Assembly: GCA_963932465.1 (NCBI GenBank)
Contig: OZ010791.1
Location: 318,924,283-318,988,282 of the forward strand
DNA: 64,000 nucleotides
Source: Maratus speciosus
Lineage: Eukaryota; Arthropoda; Arachnida; Araneae; Salticidae
Direction: 5' to 3'
Under the pieces are notes generated by a model, which had not been told where the DNA came from, searched no databases, and saw only the letters and a program-made list of their open reading frames with translations. Made by a program: the position numbers and the translations under genes. Below, piece by piece: positions 55,765-64,000 of this stretch (positions are counted from its first letter, which is position 1; every line of letters begins with the position of its first letter).

Positions 55765-55857
55765 CATTAAAACCTCTCAATAATGAACATCAAGGGAGCA
55801 CGAAATTTGTCCACTATTTGGTAATCTCCATTATTCAGAGGTAAAAACACACGAATG
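55765..55857. repeat. Possible DNA-transposon terminus (pogo-like)
   Basis: TTAAAACCTCTCAATAATG at 55768 and CCATTATTCAGAGGTAAAAA at 55830 form an inverted pair around ATTTGTCCACTATTTGG. This layout (AAAACCTCT with a nested inverted copy) is typical of termini of some pogo/Tc1-type elements. No transposase or opposite end was found, so it is a remnant. Confidence 0.35.
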
Positions 55858-56072
55858 ACGTGCGTTAGGGTTTGAAATATGTTTTCTCTAAATAAAAGTG
55901 TCCCATTCTGCTGCGTCTTTTATGGATGTTTTACTGTGTAATACAAACAAAAGCGGAAAAAAGGATATTTAAAATACGTTTATTCCCTGTTTTTCTCTCT
56001 ATCTTATGAAACAGTAATGATAATACAAGCATTACGTATTAAAAGAAAAACAAAGAAAAAAACTGTATAAAC

Positions 56073-57665
56073 GAGTGGGTAGGTGTGATCTTATATCGCA
56101 CAGAGGGTTTCGTTTAATATCCCTTTCAAAACGTCCAGTACATTTATCGCCATGGAACACCTTCTAAATTTTGGAATACCCTTCCAAAACTATCTTAAAG
56201 TTACAAACAGATTCGCCTTGTTATATTTCCTAATTTTGTACGTTCCTCCCTAATGCTACGATATATCACATGACGGGTATCTGCCAAATTTAGAAAAGTG
56301 ACCCCTGGGGGTGAGTGGGGAATGGTCACCATGATTTTTGACGCGGCCTGATTTTTAATTTTTTTGTTATGCTTTATAAGCTATATTAAAGTTCCAAACA
56401 GATGGTCTAGTTATATTTCCTAATTTTGTTCGCGCCCTCCCTCATCCCTCCCTCGGAATGCAACGCGCCATTCTTCTTTATTATCTGTTATCATGTGTTA
56501 TAAAGTATATTAAAGTTTAAAAAAGATGGCATTGTTAGATTTCCTACTTTAAATGAAATCGCGGCCTGTTAGTTCCACATTGCATCCCCAGGGAGCGCAC
56601 TCTATTCTTAACAAAAGCCTCTCTGAACGAAGCTCCGTTACACAACCTATCAGTAGATGTGTTACTCGAAGGGTTGGCTTTCTTCAGCAAGAATTTAAGA
56701 TATTTGTTGAAATTACTATCAAGAAATAGTGGTAACTTAACTTTTGACATATTTATATTTAATATGTAACATGCATCTGAGGACTCCGTCAAAAAACCGC
56801 ACCTGAAACGGTATGAAGCACTAAGGTTAAAAAAAGCTATATTCGCCCCTCCCCCTTCCCCCAGCAGCCCGAAATTTTAGGAGCCATTTTTTATAAACTT
56901 TTTCTTATGTGTTTTAGATTATCTTAAAGTTTCAAACAGATCGCCTTGTTAGACTTCCTACTTTAAATGAAATAGCGGTCTGTTAGTTCCACATTCCACC
57001 ATGAGGGAGCTCACTCTATTCTTAACGAAATAGTATCTGAACGGAACTCCGTTAAATAAACTATCAGGAGATATGCTAGTCGAGTTGGTGGCGGTCTTAA
57101 GGGAGAAATTAAGAAATTTGCTGAAATTACTATTCGGAAATAGTGGTAACTAATATTTTGACATTTTTATATTTAATAGGTAGCATATATCTGAGGACTC
57201 CCTCAAAAAAAGCATCTAAAAATGTCAGAAACGTTAATTTTTTAAAAAGAAATCTAGCGCCCCTTTCCCCTACCAGGAATTTCACGCGCCATTCTTTTTT
57301 ACACTTTATCTTATGTGTTATAAACTATCTTAAAGTTTCAAACAGATCGCCTTGTTATATTTCCTAATTTTAACAAAATCCCGTTATGTTAGTTTCACAT
57401 TCCACCACCAGGGAGCGCACTCAATTATTAACAAAAGCGTATCTGAACGAAACTCCTTCACGCAACCTTTCGGTAGATACATGGGTCGGGAGAGTGGTGG
57501 TCTTAACCAATAACTTAAGATATTTGCTGAAATTACTATTCGAAAATAGTGGTATGAACACTTATAAACTTTTTGATATTTAATAAGTAATACTTATCTC
57601 ATAGCGCGCCGTCAAAAAACCCCACGCAAATTGTTAGATTTCCTAATTTAAATGAAATCACAGTT
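56073..57665 (+). repeat. Tandem array, units of about 410 bp
   Basis: Units share TATCTTAAAGTTTCAAACAG, CCTTGTTA.ATTTCCTA, CTGTTAGTTCCACATT, GGGAGCGCACTCTATTCTTA, GAACGAAACTCCGTTA and TCAAAAAACC; the AAAGTTT block recurs near 56506, 56926 and 57331, with an incomplete unit near 56190-56400. A single copy is at 13430-13620. The unit has C-rich stretches (CCCCTCCC) and no coding capacity. Confidence 0.85.
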
Positions 57666-57789
57666 AAAAAAGCATGTGCCTCCATTTTAATCTACGCATT
57701 TGATAGAAATAAAAGCAATTAATTAAATAATAATTAATATCTCAACGTGTAATTAAGATAGGACTTAGAAATGGATATCAATGAAATCA

Positions 57790-57931
57790 GCGAAAATTTG
57801 GCGAGCTGATGACGAGCTGTTAATTTTCTGCTCGAAACGAGTCCTGTGTGTTTTTATATTTTTATGGTGCTTTATGCAAAGCTTTTCTATTTAATTGTAT
57901 TTTGTCACCAGGTTTTCGGTGCTGTTTCATG
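57790..57931 (+). mobile_element. Third copy of the hammerhead-bearing repeat (3' part)
   Basis: This segment aligns with 10341-10463: CTGATGACGAGC, GAAACGAGTCCTGTGTG, TTTATGGTG, CAAAG.TTTT and GTTTTCGGTGCTGTTTC occur in the same order. It ends at CTGTTTC, as the right arm at 10467 does, which supports this as the true 3' end. The 5' side before the ribozyme core is unrelated, so the copy is truncated. No inverted partner is present. Confidence 0.7.
57800..57852 (+). ncRNA. Hammerhead-ribozyme-like motif, third copy
   Basis: CTGATGA at 57806-57812, stem II GAGC with GCTC, GAAAC at 57834-57838 and GTC at 57841-57843. The loop of stem II differs from the other copies, while the pairing and core are kept. 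The variable base in the stem III loop is A here, C and T in the others. The extra C after CTGATGA is shared. Stem I is weak (two pairs), because the 5' flank is not from the element. Confidence 0.45.
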
Positions 57932-57942
57932 TAGGTGAATAC

Positions 57943-57993
57943 AAATTTGGAATTGCCCCTGGTGCGGCGTACACCCCACGTTAAGAACCACTG
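57943..57993 (-). repeat. hAT-like terminal sequence remnant
   Basis: On the minus strand it reads CAGTGGTTCTTAACGTGGGG followed by GTGTACGCCGCACC. CAGTGGTTCTTAA is typical of termini of hAT-family elements. Only this end is visible. It adjoins the hammerhead-bearing repeat copy. Confidence 0.5.
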
Positions 57994-57999
57994 CTTTAA

Positions 58000-58367
58000 A
58001 GCCATAATATTTTTTCATTCGAATTTTATTTTAAATTCAAAAATTATTATTCAAAATATGACGATATTTTCATTTAAATTCTAATTAAAATTGAAATCGT
58101 TTATTAGGTGGTAAATGAAATGATTTACTAAATTTTATTATTAAGATATACTCGGATTTTATAGCAATTTGAAATATTGTTATCACTAAATGGAATAAAA
58201 ATTTGCAATTTTAATAATTGAGTAATCACTAGCTTACCAAGAACATACATAAAAAATATTTTTTCTTTAGAGAAAGTAATAATTCTTTTCTCATGTATAT
58301 ATACATATATATATATATATATTAAAAGCTGCTAAATAAAACATGTTGTTCCGCTTAAGTCAAGAAA
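58000..58367. other. AT-rich spacer with (AT)n run
   Basis: Nothing recognised except alternating AT at 58297-58322 directly before the duplication starts. Confidence 0.4.
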
Positions 58368-61220
58368 AGAGTGTTGAGTAATGCTGAGATTTTCTTAGGT
58401 AATCTATAATTTTTTAGATTATTTTTACCTTTCTATTTTAGGCGCATATTATATATTTCAAATGTTATAAATTGCATTTCTTTGTTTTAGAAAAATATCA
58501 CTTTTTAAATTTTACCAGAACTAGAGGCGATATATTTTAGCCTAAAAAACATACGGCATATTTTGTTTTTAAATAAAACTAACTTTTCCCCCAAAATGTT
58601 ATAATATATATTTTGTATAATACATTGAAAAATAAAATTGACAATGATTTTTTTACTGATACGTTTTATATTTATTTAACCTATCTTGCTATTAATGTTT
58701 AAGAGGATTTAGTAAATTATATAAAGCAAATTCCCTTTCTTATATATACTTGCAACACATAAATCATCATCAACAATAATAATAATACAATATGAAAGTA
58801 CAGAACCTTTTTTTTTGTATTTTCTGGCATATTGGGGAATGTTTTTGGCGATTGTTATTTCTCATACTTCTAATACAAATATTATATAATTCAAAATTGA
58901 GATTTTTGTTACTGCTCTTAATCTTTTCAAACGAATATGCTTCCATTATTTTGCAAAACAGTTTTAATGAATTTTTCAAAGCCACATTTTTTTAATTGAA
59001 ATTATTTTGAGATAAGATTACAGTATGCAAACGTAATTACTTTAGTAAAGGATTTTCGAAAGATGCCAATGTCATATTCATTTTTAACGTATAATATTTC
59101 TAATTTAATCTGAACTTTTGAATTATCTTAAGCAGTAATTATTTAAAATAAACCTACTACATAAATTACGAGCATGTAAATTCATTTTAAATCTATTAAC
59201 TTTTGAGAAAATAAATTTGAGTTTAAAAGGCTGCTTTTGTATTAGTTTAATCTTTTCCGTTGTTTGTTTGCCTTTGGAAAACAAGTTCAAGAGATTATAT
59301 TTTTTTGTAATTTTTGAGAATTAATCTTTTTTTTTCTTTAACGAGGAATAGTTTTCCGGCATTAGTAGTTACTCCGTGAATGAATATGTGTTTATTTTAA
59401 TTTTGAAAATAATTTAATTTAAATTTGATTCCAAAAAGGTGTATTTCGAAAGCAAAATTACTAATTTAATAAATAATCCACGTATGCCTAAAATTGCTTA
59501 AGGAATGGCCATTTATTATTAAGCATTTGTGTAATATAGACACAATATGAGAATATGACCAAAGTATTAAATTTAAAGAAAAATTCTCTTTCAGTATTTC
59601 ACTATGCTACTTTGTTCTAAAATATTTATACTAAAAAGTTAAAAGAGAAGTACTGTTAGTACAGGAAAAATAAATTAGGAATATTTTTTCATTTAATTGT
59701 GATTGATGCATCTAACGATCTGTTATGCTTTAATGCTTGCACACTAAACTTTTATGCTAATAATAGTGAAACAACTTGTATATCAAGTAAAAAAAAATTC
59801 CTGTTTTATGCATTCAAATCTAATGACAAAATTTAGAGTTTTTTTCTCTTCGTTATACACAATGATACACATATCAAAGAAGATTTTACGAGTTTACCGC
59901 TATCTTTTCTAAAACTTTTTAATCACATATTTTAATACGAGGAAATATTGTGTCTATATGTATGCATGTATTAAAAGCACATTTTATCTAAAAAACGCCC
60001 AGTACGAATTTGACTAAATTCTGTATCCTACCGTTTTGGGGTAAGAGAAGATCGTTAGGCTAGGTCACATGCTCGAGAATATTCGATTCGTGGTTTATTT
60101 TGGTGTAACTAAAGGTCAAGGTATTTATGTAGGAATGAAGGTTTAAACAGTTATTAAGTTTACACTGACCATAAAAATTAAAGGAATATGACAGAAATAA
60201 AACGTAACTGATACTTAATGAACAATTATTAATAGGGATGAGGTCGACCTTGCCCTTTTTAGATGTCTCTAATTTAATGAATTTCCTTTTCAAATTTGTC
60301 TGGTCTCAATCTTCCATTTTCTTTTCGTTTTTTCTTGGCTTCCGCTATTGTGTCGGCGACGTAAGGAAAGTAGGACGGATGCTTGGCACTCTTTTCGAAT
60401 TCCGCAACTTTCGAATTTTTTCCAGGAAATCGCGGCAGCGGAATATTTTGAATTATTATTTTTAATTTATTTTTTTAATTTTCCTTATTAATATTTAGAG
60501 AATTAATTGTTACATGGGCTTGAACACAAAGCTAATTTTAACGGAACTTAGCTCTTTCTTCCTCGTCGGTACGTTTAATAGATATAATAAATTATGTGAC
60601 ATTTATTAATTTTTTATTAAATACAGTTTACATTTATATGTCTTATCTAAAATAATAATAAATTTATTTTGTTTTACATTATTTATTTATATATTTTATT
60701 TTTTTGTACATTGCTGCTTGAAGTCTTAACTATTTCCATTTACACTTCTCAATAACTAAAAGTATTTCGTTTACGAAATTGAAAGTGATAAAAAATTAAA
60801 CAAGCGGGAATTTGAATAAAAAATATTTTTTGCAAGAGACGCTCTTTTTGTTTTGTGAAGTTTGCCTGGTTCAAGAAAATTCATTTTTTAAAGCCTCTTC
60901 TTCGCAGAAAAACAAGTCATATCAGCTAAAATTGTATGATGGACTGGAGGTGATCTCAACATCCGGTATAAAAGTATCGTCGTATCCGGCTGGATGATGG
61001 ATTAAATATGTGGGATGCTAAGAAGAAAAAGTGGTTACTTAACACATATTACTGTCGGGTAAAGGTATTTCTATGAGTTTTCTTACATAAAAAGTTTGAA
61101 TTCGTTTAAGAAAAAGGGCTTTTGATATCTCGGAGCTTATATTTCATATTTATTGGCTAAAAAAAACTTACAAAAAATAGTCACATTTGTTTTTATAGAG
61201 TCCCTCTTGGGTTTTAATGT
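58368..61220 (+). repeat. Large direct duplication, copy B, part 1
   Basis: It aligns with 16393-19360 (landmarks given there). The stretch 60160-60480 has no counterpart in copy A; it contains a slightly GC-richer patch with TTGTGTCGGCGACG near 60350. No open frame is shared by both copies, so there is no sign of a conserved protein. Confidence 0.75.
60840..61050 (+). promoter_or_regulatory. Conserved TATA-containing block, copy B1
   Basis: It reads CAACATCCGGTATAAAAG at about 60957-60974, then TATCGTCGTATCCGGCTGGA and TGATGGATTAAATATGTGG; the stretch of about 65 bp differs from copy A1 at very few positions, less than the sequence around it. That local conservation is the main reason to suspect function. 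Confidence 0.35.
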
Positions 61221-61239
61221 CATCTCTAATTTTATTCTC

Positions 61240-61885
61240 ATATCTCAATAACTAAAGCATATTTGAAAAAAAAAAAAAATCCCTGCCAGCTTGGCCTACA
61301 GGCGCAGGTATATTTCGAAGTTAAGTACTAATTTCAACAACAAAAACTAAATCATGATTAGAGATGAACCCACTTTAAGAATTTTATCTGCCTGCTTTTG
61401 ACGAGTTTTTAATTTCATTTTTATTTAAGAGATTTTTTTATCATTTTCATTCTTTTATCAGAATCATGTTAAGGCGGTATTCAAACAATTTCTTTTGCAT
61501 TCTAAACAACTCGAAATTTTCGGACACATTTTCAGATTCAGATTTAAAAGAAAAAACATAAAACTTGCTGACATGATTTTTGAAGAGATTTATACGCGAT
61601 GAATTTTAATTTTCTTTAGATTAATTAGAATTTGATTTATAAACAATTATTTTCTCAATAATAAAATATTTTTCGCTTCCAACTCAATCGCTTCGGGAAA
61701 TTCGGTTATAAATAACTTTGACATCATTTTTTGAAACATATTCTGCCTCTATCAAATAATCGATCATTACGGAACAATATATAGTTTTTGAAAAAGAAAA
61801 TCTTTCAATTAGATGCGTCCGAGAGCAAAAATGAATTTAAAAATGAATCTGAAAATAAGCCGTTTTGATTTGAGTACACCCTTAA
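61240..61885. other. AT-rich insert in copy B, nothing recognised
   Basis: It has no counterpart in copy A. No gene recognised. Confidence 0.4.
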
Positions 61886-62545
61886 CACGATGATTTTTTC
61901 TTCAACCGCTATGTATTTTTAATTTGCTTTAAAGATTTGGTCATATCAAACACTTGTCAATATAAAAGTTGTTGATAGTATTAAGAAGATATATAATAAA
62001 TTCATGCTGATACTATATCTTGTGAATTGACGAAGTTATGGATTTTTTCTTCTTCAATCCCGCCCCCCCCCCCTTTTTTGTTTCAGTTTTTAATTCTTTT
62101 TTCGGTACAAATTGGTCGTATCAAAAACTTGTCAGTACAAAAGCTGTAGATAATATTAAGAAGATTTATAATAATTTTAATTGGATTTGATATCGTGAGA
62201 ATTGACGAAGTTAGGAATTTTTTTTCTCCACAAAATCCTATTTTTTTCGCCCCTTGAGCCAATTTTTTATTGGATTAAAAATCTGTCATACATAAATTTT
62301 TGGTTCATTTCCTTGAAGTAATAACTTTAAACTGATTCGATATGTATTATAATTAAGAAGTTATGTTTTTTTTTTCATTTTGCACAAAAATCCTCCATTT
62401 TTCCACCCTCTTGGTCCGATTTTGCCCATTAATGAACTTGTCCGAGATTTTATGCCCTTGATTTTATGTATCAGTTTGGAAGAGATTTGTACAGAATTAT
62501 GGAAGTTACGTGCCCATAATAAAGTGAGATAGATAGATTGATAGA
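61886..62545 (+). repeat. Tandem repeat of about 170 bp
   Basis: Three diverged units share GGTC.TATCAAA.ACTTGTCA, TA.AAAAG.TGT.GATA.TATTAAGAAGAT and GAATTGACGAAGTTA, each followed by a T-rich and C-rich tract; starts are near 61905, 62085 and 62260. It ends in GATAGATAGATTGATAGATAAG (62528-62549), a GATA tail. It has no counterpart in copy A. Confidence 0.75.
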
Positions 62546-62684
62546 TAAGTTTTTTACTGAGGGTGGTTTTGGGTTGTATGGGTCATGATCGATGCAGATC
62601 TGCAAAAAAATTTCAGAAATTCCAACATAGGGAAAATCGCAATACGTATTATTTCATACGAAATCCACCTAAAAGAAAACTGAG

Positions 62685-63905
62685 AAAATTTTATAGAAGT
62701 GAAAGTTTGAAAAAAAAATGCAGGTGTCTTCCTTTCTTCCTTTATTGGTTTTGCATATCTGAAGAACAATCATATTTAAAGCATCTTTTTCACAGAAGCA
62801 AATAATTTACGCTAAAATTATATGATAGACTTGAGGTGCTGTCAACATTCGGTATAAATGTACCTTCTGAATGATGGATGACATATGTGGATAATATACA
62901 AGAAAAATAAGTTATACATTTTTCTATTGAGAAAAGCATCTTTTTAATGACTATTCTAACTTAACAAATTTTGAATTGGTATATAATGGAAAGATATCCG
63001 AGTGATTTCATTTCATATTTAAGATTTAACAAAGCTTTTGTAGGATTTTTAAATGAAAAGTAAAATACTTCGTAAAATTGAAACCTGAAACAAAAAGTTT
63101 AATTTTAGAAAATATAGCACTTTTGTAATATTTTTATATTAAACACTTAAGGCTTATTATGTAAATTTTATGTTTCTATAAGTAAAGCTTTCATATTCAT
63201 TAAAAAAAATTAAAATTTTTTTAAACGATATGAAAAAGATATTTGAGAGAATGCTGGGATATTTTTTATACACAGAGCAATTTTTACAGGTAAAAATACA
63301 GTAATATTGAATTTCTTTTATTTTCTTTGTAGTCCGTAGCGTAAATTATCTATATTAGTATAAATTTCTAACACGTAAACATTTCCTAGGAAAGATTAAG
63401 AAATAATTTCCAAAACATTGAGAACTGTCTAAATTTATATATATTTATTTAAAATAACTAATTATTTAAGTAAAAATACTAAGAAATAAACACGATATGT
63501 TTATCTACTAAAGTGTATTTGTATTATAATGACACTAAAATACTCAGAGATTATTTGAGATTGAAATATTAGTTTTAAAATTTAGTTCATTTTTGATTTT
63601 AATATTGTATTCATAAACAGAGAATCCTATTGATTTTACTTTAAACTTTTCCTATATTATTAGACACAATACATACGGAAAATGATAATGTCTATACTTA
63701 TCGTTGAATAAATATAATTTTGGATTTATCTGTCAGAAAGAAAAATATTGTTTTAAAAAATTTATCAATAAATTACCTTAAGAAAAGAAGATTTAAACTT
63801 TCTTTTTGTTTGTTAAACGAGAAGTTGATACATTATATTAAAAATACTAAATATAGCCATTTCTTGTTGAATTAAATGTGAGGTATGCTTCTATTATTAT
63901 TATTA
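62685..63905 (+). repeat. Large direct duplication, copy B, part 2
   Basis: It aligns with 21125-21880 (landmarks given there) and has about 350 extra bases at 63000-63360. The duplication may continue beyond the window end, although 63905-64000 shows no clear match to 21880 onwards. Confidence 0.7.
62720..62920 (+). promoter_or_regulatory. Conserved TATA-containing block, copy B2
   Basis: It reads GCTAAAATTATATGATAGAC, CAACATTCGGTATAAATG, then TACCTTCTGAATGATGGATG. A deletion removes part of the stretch after the TATA box compared with the other three copies. No open frame follows. Confidence 0.3.
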
Positions 63906-64000
63906 CTATTATCTATATACTTTGAAAATATAAATTTAAATGGAAATTTGAAATATATACTCTGTCTCAAATTTGTTTTTCGAAAGGTGAAGTGGTTTAT

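Overview
This window looks like AT-rich, repeat-dominated intergenic DNA from a eukaryote, most likely an arthropod and probably a spider or other arachnid. That placement is an inference from the mix of elements (BEL/Pao, Ty3/Gypsy, Tc1/mariner, pogo/Tigger, Penelope-like, tRNA-derived SINE) and from the repeat style; no host gene fixes the taxon. There are no long intact open frames, operons, ribosome binding sites or CRISPR arrays, and I found no convincing host protein-coding exon. Almost everything recognisable is a mobile element, most of them broken.

Layout. 1-9.4 kb is low-complexity DNA with a decayed Tigger/pogo transposon (3.5-4.8 kb), a possible SINE head and an unusually GC-rich island (2.9-3.1 kb). 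9.77-10.47 kb is a foldback insertion with a 15-bp target-site duplication whose two arms carry hammerhead-ribozyme-like motifs. 10.5-15.3 kb holds a recurrent repeat family ('R1'), two MITE-like elements flanked by TTAA, and a tandem array of about 147 bp. 15.35-16.29 kb is an internally deleted mariner-type element with a DUF4817-like head. 16.4-21.9 kb is one copy of a large direct duplication, interrupted by a Tc1/mariner element (19.4-20.7 kb) with a single nonsense codon; the other copy is at 58.4-63.9 kb.

22-34 kb holds microsatellites, tandem repeats, more R1 copies, a Penelope-like endonuclease relic (32.6-33.0 kb) and a SINE with a perfect 12-bp target-site duplication (34.0-34.3 kb). 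35.28-42.19 kb is a degraded Ty3/Gypsy retrotransposon with both terminal repeats; inside it lies a foldback insertion carrying two inverted tRNA-Thr(UGU)-like genes. 47.5-52.47 kb is a degraded BEL/Pao element on the minus strand. 56.1-57.7 kb is a tandem array of about 410 bp, followed by a third hammerhead-like motif and a hAT-like terminus.

The most interesting signals are structural: (1) three hammerhead-like motifs with a shared core, two of them arranged head to head inside one insertion; (2) the duplication about 42 kb apart, containing four copies of a block centred on a TATA-box-like sequence; (3) the inverted tRNA-Thr pair inside a retrotransposon; (4) the large number of independent long inverted repeats, which could each form double-stranded RNA if transcribed.
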